Origin: Cyanobacteria bacterium SIG29
GTDB lineage: Bacteria > Cyanobacteriota > Vampirovibrionia > Gastranaerophilales > Gastranaerophilaceae
Assembly (NCBI GenBank): GCA_015152515.1
Contig: SUTV01000002.1
Coordinates: forward strand, 1 to 64,000
Length of the DNA: 64,000 bases
Direction: 5' to 3'
The position numbers and the translations under genes are program-made. Each line of letters opens with the position of its first letter. Position 1 is the stretch's first letter. The notes under the pieces were generated by a model. That model was not told the DNA's origin. It did no database searches and saw only the letters and a program-made list of their open reading frames with translations. This document shows, in pieces, positions 26,510-35,707 of this stretch.

Positions 26510-26755
26510 TTCTGTACGGACGAAGTCCGGTTAGCGAGTGCGAAATGACGACAGGCGAAGCCGAAGGAATGACAGCAACGAGCGAAAAGAATTACAAGAG
26601 AGCGTAATTCTGTACGGACAAAGTCCGGTTAGCGAATGCGAAGTTTGCGACAATGTAATGAAGCAAACGACAGCGATGAGCGAAAAGAATTACAAGAGAG
26701 CGTAATTCTGTACGGACGAAGTCCGGTTAGCGAGTGCGAAATGACGAAGTAATCC
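26506..26755. repeat. Tandem palindrome array, family A, 2.5 copies at 98-bp period
   Basis: Copies at 26506-26595 and 26604-26693, each 90 bp, plus a truncated copy from 26702. Both gaps are the same 8 bases AAGAGAGC. Orientation is opposite to the copies at 3.8 and 21 kb. Ends GTAATTCT/AGAATTAC pair, and each full copy has the inner hairpin CGGAC-loop-GTCCG. The array covers most of the 336-bp gap between the 77-residue gene and dnaB. Confidence 0.9.
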
Positions 26756-26769
26756 AGTTATTTTTTCTA

Positions 26770-26840
26770 GATTGCCACGAAAATCACAGATTTTCTCGCA
26801 ATGACAGTTTATTAAATTACCACGCTTCGCTCGTAATAAC
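26770..26840. repeat. Short palindromes, family D, copies 3 and 4
   Basis: 26770-26805 is nearly identical to 21054-21089. 26816-26840 (ATTACCACG, loop, CTCGTAATAAC) is a shorter relative with a complementary change in the arms. The second ends 6 bases from the dnaB stop codon. Confidence 0.8.
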
Positions 26841-26846
26841 GATTTA

Positions 26847-28220
26847 CTAGCTATTACTTGTTGGATTTTTAAATTTTGTTATGTTTGATTGGAATAACAA
26901 ATTAATAGTACCAACTCCACCATTTCTGTGTTTTGCAATAATTACTTCTGCTTTACCTTTATTGTCAACATTATCTCTATTATAATATTCATCTCTATAA
27001 ATAAACATTACAATATCAGCATCTTGTTCAATTGCACCAGAATCTCTTAAATCTGACATCATAGGACGTTTATCAGGTCTTGATTCAACACCACGAGATA
27101 ATTGTGAAAGTGCAATAATTGGAACATTTAATTCTCTAGCTAAACCTTTTAATGAACGAGAAATAGCAGAAATTTGTTGGTTTCTGTCATTAGGATTTCC
27201 GCCACCTTCCATTAATTGCAAGTAATCGATTACAATTAATCCCAAGTCTTTTTCTTCCATCATCAAGCGTCTACATTTTGCTTTAATATCAATAGCGGTA
27301 ACACCTGATGTATCATCAATGTATATTTTAGCTTCAGATAACTTACCCATAGCTTCCATTAACTTTTCCCAATCATTTGGTTGTAAGTTACCAGAAGTTA
27401 CTCTTCTTGAATCTACTTCAGCCTCTGCACACAACATACGCTTTACTAATTGGCTCTTAGGCATTTCTAAAGAGAAGATGGCAACTGCTTTTTTACCTTT
27501 CATCGCAACATTTTGTGCCAAATTTAAAGCAAAAGCTGTTTTACCCATAGATGGACGAGCTGCTAAAATAATCAAATCTGATTTTTGTAAACCTGATGTA
27601 ATTCCATCTAAATCATAAAAACCTGTTGTTACACCAACTAATTCATCTTTATTATGAAATCTTTTTTCAATTTCTTCATAAGCATCAACAACTAAACCTT
27701 CAATGCCAATCAAGTCAGAAGTTGCATTTTCTGACGCAATACCAAAAATTTGTTTTTGAGCATCATCTAAAAGTTTATCAACTTCTTCATTTTCATATGC
27801 GCTTTGAACAATTTCAGAGCCAGCATTAATCAAAGCTCTTTTTATAGCTTTTTCTTTAACAATATCAGCGTAATAGCCAATATTTGCAGTAGTTACAACA
27901 TTGTCATACAAATACAACAAATAATCTTGTCCGCCAATATTTTCAATTTCGTCTTCTGTTTTCAAGTATTCAAAAAGAGTTACAGTATCAATTGGCTGAT
28001 TTTTTCTAAACATTTCAAGCATTGCTCTATAAATTATTTTATGAGCAGGCTTATAAAAACTTTCTGGTTTAACAGATTCAACAATTTTCCCCAATGATGG
28101 AGGATTATACAAAATAGCACCTAAAATAGCTTCTTCTGCTTCAACACTTTGTGGAAGCAGTTTTAATTCAACAGAATTTTTTTGTGGTTTTTCTACTATT
28201 TTACCAGCCACGATGACCAT
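26847..28220 (-). CDS. dnaB: Replicative DNA helicase DnaB
   Basis: A 457-residue DnaB, normal length. N-terminal helical domain (LPQSVEAEEAILGAIL), then RecA-like ATPase with Walker A ARPSMGKTAFALN, H2-H4 motifs FSLEMPKSQL, VIDYLQLM and QLSRGVE, and an arginine-finger region near KHRNGG. No intein is seen. It forms the replisome hexamer. It follows a coiled-coil gene and coaD on the same strand, with a hairpin in the 62-bp gap. RBS GGGAAGGG is close to the ATG. Confidence 0.97.
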   Translation of the reverse strand: MVIVAGKIVEKPQKNSVELKLLPQSVEAEEAILGAILYNPPSLGKIVESVKPESFYKPAHKIIYRAMLEMFRKNQPIDTVTLFEYLKTEDEIENIGGQDYLLYLYDNVVTTANIGYYADIVKEKAIKRALINAGSEIVQSAYENEEVDKLLDDAQKQIFGIASENATSDLIGIEGLVVDAYEEIEKRFHNKDELVGVTTGFYDLDGITSGLQKSDLIILAARPSMGKTAFALNLAQNVAMKGKKAVAIFSLEMPKSQLVKRMLCAEAEVDSRRVTSGNLQPNDWEKLMEAMGKLSEAKIYIDDTSGVTAIDIKAKCRRLMMEEKDLGLIVIDYLQLMEGGGNPNDRNQQISAISRSLKGLARELNVPIIALSQLSRGVESRPDKRPMMSDLRDSGAIEQDADIVMFIYRDEYYNRDNVDNKGKAEVIIAKHRNGGVGTINLLFQSNITKFKNPTSNS

Positions 28221-28241
28221 TCCCTTCCCTATATTATTTTA

Positions 28242-28261
28242 GGTGGGCAATTATGCCCACC
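28242..28261 (-). promoter_or_regulatory. Hairpin in the dnaB leader
   Basis: GGTGGGCA and TGCCCACC form a perfect 8-bp GC-rich stem with a 4-base loop, extended by AT pairs on both sides. There is no T run, so attenuation or mRNA processing is likelier than simple termination. Confidence 0.5.
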
Positions 28262-28282
28262 AATAATATCCCTATAAATTTT

Positions 28283-28846
28283 TTATTGTTCGATTAATGC
28301 TTTTTCAGAAGATACTGCTTCTTTAGCTCTTTTTTGTTGAGATAAATATTCTTGACCGTTTCTAACAATTCTATGAACTTGTTCAATATCACGTTCTAAA
28401 TTGTTTAAAACTTGTTCAGCGTACGCTTGTGCACCTTCTCTTGTTTGCATTGCTTCTTGATATGCATTTCTTTTTAAAGATTCAGCTTCTTCAGTTGCTT
28501 TATTTTTCATTTCTTCGCAACTTTCTTTAACTTGTTCTTGAATTTTTGCAGCTTTTTCTCTAACTGCTCTAATTAATTCAGATTCACTTAAAATATTAGC
28601 TGCTGTATTTTGCGCTTCAGATATAATTCTATCAGCTCTACTTTGAGCTTCCATATAAATATCGTCACGTCTTTTTAAAATCATTTCTGCAGTTTTAATT
28701 TCTTCTGGAAGAATAGCCTTGATTTTGCTTAAAACATCTTGAATATCATCTGTATTCATAAACAAGCAATAGCTTCCTACATGAAATTTGTTATCCAACA
28801 TTTCATCTACTTCATCTATTAAATGACTAACTCTTAACTCTGTCAT
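28283..28846 (-). CDS. Coiled-coil protein, DivIVA/AtpF-like
   Basis: A 187-residue mostly helical protein. After ~45 residues with HLIDEVDEMLDNKFHVG, it is a long charged coiled coil (KIQEQVKESCEEMKNKATEE). Composition recalls DivIVA or F-type ATPase b subunits, but there is no membrane helix. It lies between coaD (4-bp gap) and dnaB on the same strand. A role in cell division or envelope scaffolding is only inference. Confidence 0.75.
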   Translation of the reverse strand: MTELRVSHLIDEVDEMLDNKFHVGSYCLFMNTDDIQDVLSKIKAILPEEIKTAEMILKRRDDIYMEAQSRADRIISEAQNTAANILSESELIRAVREKAAKIQEQVKESCEEMKNKATEEAESLKRNAYQEAMQTREGAQAYAEQVLNNLERDIEQVHRIVRNGQEYLSQQKRAKEAVSSEKALIEQ

Positions 28847-28850
28847 GATT

Positions 28851-29348
28851 TTAACCTTTCGTATATCTTGCTTCTAAATACTTTGCTACAGGTTCTGGAA
28901 CGAATTTAGATATATCACCCTTCATAAGAGCAATCTCTCTCACAGTACCTGATGAAATAAAATTATATTTTGGTTTTGTAATTAAAAATACGGTATGAAT
29001 ATCTCTGCATAAAGCACTATTTGCTTGTGATAATTGCATTTCATATTCAAAATCTGATACAGCTCTTAAGCCTCTAATCAAAACATTAGCGTTTTTCTTT
29101 TTTGCATACTCAATTGTTAATCCATCAAAGCTATCAACTTCAACATTTGGAATATCTTTACATGCTTCTTTTATCAGATTTAATCTATCTTCTAAAGGTA
29201 AAAAACTTTTCTTATTAACATTAACAGAAACAACAATTATAACCTTATCAAATATATCGGCAGCACGCTTTAGAACATCTAAATGTCCTTTGGTTATTGG
29301 ATCAAAACTACCTGGGTAAATTGCTATTTTCAATTTTTTAACCTTCAT
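28851..29348 (-). CDS. coaD: Phosphopantetheine adenylyltransferase
   Basis: A 165-residue CoaD, normal length. The (H/T)xGH nucleotidyl-transferase motif is TKGH with H22 in YPGSFDPITKGH, and the C-terminal ISSGTVRE motif is present. It transfers AMP to 4'-phosphopantetheine, the penultimate step to CoA, in the cytoplasm. It sits 4 bp before the coiled-coil gene. Confidence 0.97.
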   Translation of the reverse strand: MKVKKLKIAIYPGSFDPITKGHLDVLKRAADIFDKVIIVVSVNVNKKSFLPLEDRLNLIKEACKDIPNVEVDSFDGLTIEYAKKKNANVLIRGLRAVSDFEYEMQLSQANSALCRDIHTVFLITKPKYNFISSGTVREIALMKGDISKFVPEPVAKYLEARYTKG

Positions 29349-29436
29349 GAAACCTTACATGATAATTGTACTTCAATCATGGGTTTTAGAGGATTAAGAA
29401 AGCAAAAATGTTTCTGTTTATTTACAATGAAATTTT

Positions 29437-31032
29437 TTAAGGAATGTATTTTGTAAACTGTCCATCGAAAAATAGGTGAATACAATTTTTGCCATTTTCT
29501 TTAGAAGCATATAATGCTTTATCAGCGGCATCAATAAGTTCTTTTATTCCACCTTCTACATTTGGATATTCAGCAATACCAATACTAACTGTTGGACTTA
29601 AAACTGTATTTTCATCAATTTTAACTTCAATTTCACTAATTCTTTTACGCAAACGTTCTGCAATTGTTACGGCATTTAAAGCAGCTGTTTCAGGAAGAAT
29701 AATAGTAAATTCTTCACCACCATAACGAGCAGCAATATCAACATGTCTAATTGTTTTTTGAATTGTTGCAGCAATTTCTTTCAATACCATATCACCAACT
29801 AAATGGCCATATGTATCATTTACTTGCTTAAAGTTATCAATATCTAACATTAATAAAGAAAGCACATGTCTATATCTTTGTACTCTTTTAATTTCTGATT
29901 CAAGCAAGAAATAGAAATGTCTATGAATATATAATTTAGTTAAACCATCTTTTGTAGCCAATTCATACAATTGAGCATTATCAACAGCAATTGCCGCTTG
30001 ATTTGCTAAAGCTTCAACAAATTCTAAATCTTTTTTATTAAATAATTTGCCATTCTTTTTATTGGTAATATTAATGATACCAATACATTCACCTTTAGCA
30101 ATCAAAGGAACACAAATCAATGATGAAACATTATTTTCTGATGATAGCTGATTAAACCTAGGGTCATTACCACCTAAATTTGTGATAATTGATTTTTTCT
30201 CTGTATAAACTTTACCAGCAATACCGCTTTCTGGCTTCATTTTTTGACATTCAACGATACCATTATTAATGTCTTCTTCATGCTTTTTATCTTTCAAACC
30301 ATATACAACTTTTACTTGCAGAGTGTTGTCTGATGAATCATAAAGCATTAAAGAGCCTTTTTCTGCATTAACAGTTTCAATTGCTTTATCTAAAATCACA
30401 CTAATTAAACGTTTTAAATCATCAATGAAATTAACTGCTTGCGAAATATTGTATAAAATTGAAAGATTATGAAGTGTTTTGTTTAAATCAACAATTTTTT
30501 CTTCTTGCTCTTTATTTTTAATAAAATTATGTAAAATTGGCTCAATACAACCAAAAACTTGATTTAAATATTTTAAATCATCATCTGTAAAATCAGAACC
30601 ATCTTCTTTTTTACTAATTGAACAAACACAAATTGGTGTTGAATTATTATAGAAAATTTTTATATATTCTGTTTCTAAACCTTGAAGCTTATATGTATTC
30701 CAAAATGATTTATAAATTAAAGTTCCATCAGCATTTGTAACTTTGATTAATTCATCATTTTCAACTTGTAAAAATGGAGCATTATCAATACTAAATTCAT
30801 ATTCCAAATCATCTGAATATGAAATATTTTTTGTTTGAAAAATACCATTATTATTAACAAAAAATCTTATTTGTTTTAAAGATAATGAAGTCTTAACCAA
30901 AAAAGAGATTTTTGATAACAAATCTTCAATAGAACGCGATTGATTAGCAACCATATTCAAATCAAAAAGGTTGTGTAGTTCAAGCACATTTTTCTGTAAA
31001 TTATAAACTTTTTCTGATAAATCGTTTGTCAT
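29437..31032 (-). CDS. GAF-GAF-GGDEF diguanylate cyclase
   Basis: 531 residues. Two sensory regions (~10-175, GAF-like and diverged; ~195-355, a clear GAF with ESGIAGKVY and LICVPLIAKGECIGIINI), then a GGDEF domain from ~365 with the active-site GGEEF at 438-442. An inhibitory-site RxxD (RHVD) lies five residues before it, as in product-inhibited cyclases. No membrane helix, so soluble. It should make c-di-GMP from GTP. The MshEN domain at 15868 could in principle receive the signal. Confidence 0.94.
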   Translation of the reverse strand: MTNDLSEKVYNLQKNVLELHNLFDLNMVANQSRSIEDLLSKISFLVKTSLSLKQIRFFVNNNGIFQTKNISYSDDLEYEFSIDNAPFLQVENDELIKVTNADGTLIYKSFWNTYKLQGLETEYIKIFYNNSTPICVCSISKKEDGSDFTDDDLKYLNQVFGCIEPILHNFIKNKEQEEKIVDLNKTLHNLSILYNISQAVNFIDDLKRLISVILDKAIETVNAEKGSLMLYDSSDNTLQVKVVYGLKDKKHEEDINNGIVECQKMKPESGIAGKVYTEKKSIITNLGGNDPRFNQLSSENNVSSLICVPLIAKGECIGIINITNKKNGKLFNKKDLEFVEALANQAAIAVDNAQLYELATKDGLTKLYIHRHFYFLLESEIKRVQRYRHVLSLLMLDIDNFKQVNDTYGHLVGDMVLKEIAATIQKTIRHVDIAARYGGEEFTIILPETAALNAVTIAERLRKRISEIEVKIDENTVLSPTVSIGIAEYPNVEGGIKELIDAADKALYASKENGKNCIHLFFDGQFTKYIP

Positions 31033-31058
31033 AATATCATTATATAATAAAAATCATT

Positions 31059-31370
31059 TTATTCTTTACTATTTTTAGAGGGTTTTTTATTTTCTATTCC
31101 CGCAATTATCGCAGATGAAACAATTAGTACTGGAGCAAAGAAAAATGCTAGATTTTTCATTAATGATTGAGGCATTGTAATCTTTTGATTTCCATAATCT
31201 AAAACTGACCAAAGAGCAGTTAAACCAAGTAAAATTGGAGCTGTATCTTTTGCATTTTTAACAAAACTGTCCATATACGATTTTTGAGAACTAGTCATTT
31301 GTGGTTTTGAATTTTTTTTATTTTGATTTGTTATTAATGAACTAAAAGTTGGCGAAACTTTTTGAATCAT
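31059..31370 (-). CDS. Small membrane protein, unknown function
   Basis: 103 residues from the ATG at 31370 (MIQKVSPTFSSL), preceded by GAGGAG with ~6-nt spacing, which sits inside the longer TTG-started reading frame. Two hydrophobic segments (~41-58 and ~72-95). The N-terminus is Asn/Lys/Ser-rich. Position between ribD and the cyclase gene suggests the same transcript. Family unknown. Confidence 0.72.
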   Translation of the reverse strand: MIQKVSPTFSSLITNQNKKNSKPQMTSSQKSYMDSFVKNAKDTAPILLGLTALWSVLDYGNQKITMPQSLMKNLAFFFAPVLIVSSAIIAGIENKKPSKNSKE

Positions 31371-31389
31371 AAAATCTCCTCTTTGCAAT

Positions 31390-32469
31390 TTACTTTATAA
31401 AATTGCTAACAATCATTATATCATTTTTTAATTTTTTCACAGACACCATGCTTAAATTGTTACATTGAGAAATCTCTTTTCTTTCAAAATTTTCTACAAA
31501 ATTTATCCCAGATTTATCTCCCAAAATTTTTGGAGCAACAAATTGCACCAAATCATCAACCAATCCAGCTTCAATAAAAGCTTGATTTAAAGCGCCTCCA
31601 GCTTCAATTAAAATACTTCTTATTTTTAAATCATATAAAATTTTTACTGCTTGAATTAAATCAATATGATTATTTTTTGTTGGACATTTATAAACCTCAA
31701 CATGAGGTGGGAAATTAGCTTCTTTAGAAGTAATTAAAATAACTCTTGTTCCATCATTATTATAAACTTTACTATCAACTGATGTTGTAAGATTAGTGTC
31801 CAAAATAACTCTTATCGGATTTCTACCACCTTTTTTTCTACAAGTTAAAGATGGATTATCTTTTATAACTGTTTGAGAACTTGTTAAAATAGCGTCATAC
31901 TTATTTCTAAGTTTTTGAACTTCAGCTCTTGAAGCTTCGTCTGTTATCCATTTAGAATCACCTGTTTTTGTCGCAATTTTACCATCTAGTGTAGTAGCTG
32001 TTTTAATGGTTATATATGGCATTTTTTCATATTGATTTTTTAAAAAAATCTTATTTAATTCTCTACATTCATCTTCTAAAACACCAACAACAACCTCAAT
32101 ACCAGCTTTTTTTAAGCGTTCAATTCCTTGACCTGCAACTTCTGGATTTGGATCAACCATGCCTGCAATAACGCGTTTAAAACCTTTTTCTATCAAAAGG
32201 TTAGCGCATGGCGGTGTTTTACCATAATGGGAACAAGGTTCTAAATTTACTATTATAGATTTTCCTTTTAAATCTTCTTTTGCAGATAAAACAGCATTCC
32301 TCTCTGCATGATTTCCGCCATAATATTCATGCCTGCCAGTTGAAATTATTCTAAAATCATCATCAAAAATTATGGCGCCAACCAATGGATTTGGAGATGT
32401 TCTTCCCTCACTTTTTTTTGCCAAATTAATACATTTACGCATTAATTTTTCATATTTTTTTTCAATCAT
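31390..32469 (-). CDS. ribD: Bifunctional riboflavin biosynthesis protein RibD
   Basis: A 359-residue RibD. N-terminal deaminase with zinc ligands H54 and E56 (GNHAER) and C79, C88 (PCSHYGKTPPC), then a C-terminal dihydrofolate-reductase-like reductase (LDGKIATKTGDSKWIT). It converts the pyrimidine from GTP ring opening in two steps. The usual rib partners are not nearby. Its start overlaps the upstream gene by one base. Confidence 0.96.
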   Translation of the reverse strand: MIEKKYEKLMRKCINLAKKSEGRTSPNPLVGAIIFDDDFRIISTGRHEYYGGNHAERNAVLSAKEDLKGKSIIVNLEPCSHYGKTPPCANLLIEKGFKRVIAGMVDPNPEVAGQGIERLKKAGIEVVVGVLEDECRELNKIFLKNQYEKMPYITIKTATTLDGKIATKTGDSKWITDEASRAEVQKLRNKYDAILTSSQTVIKDNPSLTCRKKGGRNPIRVILDTNLTTSVDSKVYNNDGTRVILITSKEANFPPHVEVYKCPTKNNHIDLIQAVKILYDLKIRSILIEAGGALNQAFIEAGLVDDLVQFVAPKILGDKSGINFVENFERKEISQCNNLSMVSVKKLKNDIMIVSNFIK

Positions 32470-33065
32470 TATTTAACCTGTGAGTAAAAAGCTTCAGCAA
32501 TAATTTGAGAATATTTACCCTTTTCATTAACAGATACAACTATTAAATTTTTGCCATTTTTTAATTCTGCAACACCAACAATACCTTCAACATCTTTTAT
32601 TGGAAGACTTGAAATTTCTGCTTTTACTTTTGCATAAGGTACTTCTTGTCCAACACCTTTAAATGTATCTTTTTTGACAATTTGAATTTTATCAAATTTA
32701 ACTACTCTATATTTATTGATAAGTTTTTCAATTTTTTCTTGTAAATCTTCAGCATTAATATCTTCTTTTGTCAAAAAGTCACCCTTTCTAGGCTCAATCA
32801 TAATCATTTTTTGACCTGTAGAATTATGCTCTGCTACAATCATTCTGTTTTGAAGAATTTTTAAATTTTTATCAATTGTATATTCATCATCAATTTCTGT
32901 TAAATCAATAATATCTTTTGTATCTTCATAAATTTTTTCTTGAGAAGTTCCTTTATGTTCATCAATTTTATCTTTTATAAAATCAATAACACCCAAATGT
33001 AACAATCCAAAAAATACCAAAACTGCAATAATAGTCTTGAATATAAAAGACAAACAACCTTTCAT
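32469..33065 (-). CDS. N-terminally anchored protein, unknown function
   Basis: 198 residues. An N-terminal hydrophobic helix (IFKTIIAVLVFFGLLHLGVI) is followed by a charged, mostly soluble region ending in a beta-rich segment (GKNLIVVSVNEKG). The C-terminal part probably faces the periplasm. It starts the minus-strand run towards dnaB and overlaps ribD by one base; divergent from mutS. No family recognised. Confidence 0.75.
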   Translation of the reverse strand: MKGCLSFIFKTIIAVLVFFGLLHLGVIDFIKDKIDEHKGTSQEKIYEDTKDIIDLTEIDDEYTIDKNLKILQNRMIVAEHNSTGQKMIMIEPRKGDFLTKEDINAEDLQEKIEKLINKYRVVKFDKIQIVKKDTFKGVGQEVPYAKVKAEISSLPIKDVEGIVGVAELKNGKNLIVVSVNEKGKYSQIIAEAFYSQVK

Positions 33066-33086
33066 TTAAACTCCTTTATTTATAAT

Positions 33087-33115
33087 TTGAATTTAGCCTT
33101 AATTTGTAATACAGT
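33087..33115 (+). promoter_or_regulatory. mutS promoter
   Basis: TTGAAT (33087-33092), 17-base spacer, TACAGT (33110-33115). Transcription would begin about 33122, exactly on the mutS ATG, and no Shine-Dalgarno is present in between. Confidence 0.5.
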
Positions 33116-33121
33116 ATAGCT

Positions 33122-35695
33122 ATGATAGATGAAGAAATCAAGAACAATAATAGTTTAAATGTTGATATAGAACAAGCAACTCCAATGTTTAAGCAATTCC
33201 TTGAAATAAAAAGAAAATATCAAGGTGTTGTACTTCTTTATCGTATGGGAGATTTTTACGAAGGATTTTTTGAAGATGCCATTGTTTTTAATCGAGAACT
33301 AGGTTTAACTCTTACACACAAAGAAGGTGGAAACTTAGGGAAAGTTCCAATGGCTGGCATTCCAGTTAAATCTTTAAACACATATATCCCAAAACTTTTA
33401 GAAAAAAATATAAAAGTAGCAATTTGCGAACAACTTGAAAATCCAAAAGAAGTTAAAGGCTTAGTTAAGCGTGATATTGTTAAAACTATCACAGCTGGCA
33501 CATTAACAGAAATGAATTTACTTGAACCAACAGGCAATAATTATTTGGCTTCTGTAATTCAAAATGGAGAAAATTTTGGTTTAGCATATTCTGATATTTC
33601 AACAGGTGAATTTAGAGTAACTAAAGGCTCTTTACCGGAAATTCTATCAGAGTTAGCAAGAATTAAACCATCAGAAGTTTTAACTCCAATTAAAAAATTA
33701 AAAATTACACCATTTCAAATTGTTCCAGAAGAAAAAATTGATTTGCCAGAAGAAATTACTTCAATTTATCCTTGTACAAAAATGTCTGTTTCATCTTTTG
33801 ACGAAAATAGAGCAAGTGAAAATTTAAAAAAGTTATTTAATGTTGTATCTCTTGAAGCATTTGGATATAGCGAATTTAAATTAGCTTTTTGTGCTGCTGG
33901 AGCAATGATTGATTATATTGTTGAAACACAAAAAGGTGTACTTCCAAAATTTGATGTAATCAGCCCATATTCACTATCTGAATACTTATCAATTGATGCA
34001 AGCACAAGAAGAAATTTAGAATTATTAGAAACTTCTAGAGACAAAACAAAATATGGAAGCTTATTATGGGCAATTGATAGAGTTAAAACCCCAATGGGTT
34101 CAAGACTATTAAAATCTTGGATAGCTCAACCAGTAAAAAATATCCAAGAAATTCAAAAAAGACAAAATGGTGTTGAAGAATTAATAAACAATCCAACAGT
34201 AAGAATAACTCTATCTAACCTTTTAAGTAAAATGACAGATATTGAACGTTTAGCCGTTAAATTAAGCAACTCATCTATCAATCCAAGAGATTTTATCTCT
34301 CTAAAAGAAACTTTGTCATTATTGCCAAACTTTCAAGCTGTTTTAAATAACTTAAATAGTGAATATTTAAACTGTCCATTATCTAATATTGATGAATTAA
34401 CAGAATTTGCTTCAATAATAGCTAGAACTATCAATGAAGAACCACCAACAAATGTTAAAGACGGAAATGTTATTAGAGAAGAAGTTAATAGTGATTTAGA
34501 TTATTATAGAAATCTCTTAACTGGTGGTGAAGAATGGCTTAAAGATTTTGAAGCTGAACAAAAAGACATTACTGGCATTAAAAATTTAAGAGTTAGCTAT
34601 AATAGAAACTTTGGTTTCTTTATTGAAGTTACAAAATCAAACTTAGCACAAGTTCCAATGCACTATGTTAGAAAACAAACACTTGTAAATGCTGAAAGGT
34701 TTATTACAGAAGAGTTAAGAAAACACGAAAATGATGTATTTTCTGCACAATTTAAGTCTATTGAATTAGAACAAAAAATCTTTAATGATTTAGTAGAATA
34801 TTCAAAAGCTTTTGTAGATGATATTAAAACAATCTCACATTTCTTATCAAAAGTAGATGTTTTATATTCTTTTGCAACAACAGCAATAGAGGCAAATTAT
34901 GTTAAACCAGAAATTACAGAATCTGATGAATTATACATAAAAGATGGCCGCCATCCTGTTGTAGAAAAGATTTTACCTATGGGGCAATATGTTCCAAATG
35001 ATTTAAAATTAATTGCAGATATTCATAACTTTGAAGATACTCAATTTATGATTTTAACCGGTCCAAATATGGCTGGTAAATCGACTTATATGCGTCAAAA
35101 TGCATTAATAGTATTACTTGCTCAAATTGGTTCATATGTTCCAGCTAGCTACGCTAGAATTGGTATAGTTGATAAAATTTTTACTAGAGTTGGCGCTGTT
35201 GATGATTTATCATTAGGTCAATCAACCTTTATGGTAGAAATGAATGAAACTGCATACATTTTAAATAGCGCAACAGAAAAAAGTTTAATTTTGCTCGATG
35301 AAATCGGTAGAGGAACATCAACATATGATGGCGTTGCTATTGCTTGGTCAGTAGCAGAATATATTGCTACAAAAATCAAAGCTAGAACAATTTTTGCAAC
35401 ACACTATCACGAATTAAATGTAATGCCAAATTCAATAGAACAAATCAAAAATTATAGAATTACACTCTCTGAAGAAAATGGCGAAATTCAATTCCTAAGA
35501 AAAGTTGTTGAAGGTAGCGCAAGTAAAAGCTATGGTATCCAAGTAGCCAAAATGGCAGGTTTACCAACAGAAATTATTTCTAGCGCACAAAACCTTATGA
35601 ACAAAATGCAAAAAGATTATTCAAAAGATTTATCTCGCAAAAAAGGTAAACAAACTTCTCCTGATGCGCCTCAATTAACTTTATCTTTTGATTAG
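33122..35695 (+). CDS. mutS: DNA mismatch repair protein MutS
   Basis: An 857-residue MutS1. The mismatch-wedge Phe-x-Glu is F45-Y-E47 in RMGDFYEGFF. Connector, lever and clamp domains follow; the ATPase has Walker A GPNMAGKSTYMRQ, the STFMVEM signature, Walker B LILLDEIGRGTSTYDG, and the FATHYHE motif. It recognises mismatches and recruits MutL, which is not in the window. It begins a run with a membrane glycosyltransferase-like gene and rimO. Confidence 0.97.
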   Translation: MIDEEIKNNNSLNVDIEQATPMFKQFLEIKRKYQGVVLLYRMGDFYEGFFEDAIVFNRELGLTLTHKEGGNLGKVPMAGIPVKSLNTYIPKLLEKNIKVAICEQLENPKEVKGLVKRDIVKTITAGTLTEMNLLEPTGNNYLASVIQNGENFGLAYSDISTGEFRVTKGSLPEILSELARIKPSEVLTPIKKLKITPFQIVPEEKIDLPEEITSIYPCTKMSVSSFDENRASENLKKLFNVVSLEAFGYSEFKLAFCAAGAMIDYIVETQKGVLPKFDVISPYSLSEYLSIDASTRRNLELLETSRDKTKYGSLLWAIDRVKTPMGSRLLKSWIAQPVKNIQEIQKRQNGVEELINNPTVRITLSNLLSKMTDIERLAVKLSNSSINPRDFISLKETLSLLPNFQAVLNNLNSEYLNCPLSNIDELTEFASIIARTINEEPPTNVKDGNVIREEVNSDLDYYRNLLTGGEEWLKDFEAEQKDITGIKNLRVSYNRNFGFFIEVTKSNLAQVPMHYVRKQTLVNAERFITEELRKHENDVFSAQFKSIELEQKIFNDLVEYSKAFVDDIKTISHFLSKVDVLYSFATTAIEANYVKPEITESDELYIKDGRHPVVEKILPMGQYVPNDLKLIADIHNFEDTQFMILTGPNMAGKSTYMRQNALIVLLAQIGSYVPASYARIGIVDKIFTRVGAVDDLSLGQSTFMVEMNETAYILNSATEKSLILLDEIGRGTSTYDGVAIAWSVAEYIATKIKARTIFATHYHELNVMPNSIEQIKNYRITLSEENGEIQFLRKVVEGSASKSYGIQVAKMAGLPTEIISSAQNLMNKMQKDYSKDLSRKKGKQTSPDAPQLTLSFD

Positions 35696-35707
35696 AAAGG
35701 CTTTATA

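Noticed and set aside
26506-26755. Possible CRISPR array
   Set aside because: The spacers are identical (8 bases) and the repeats are 90-bp hairpins; CRISPR has unique spacers of ~30 bases and no cas genes are near.
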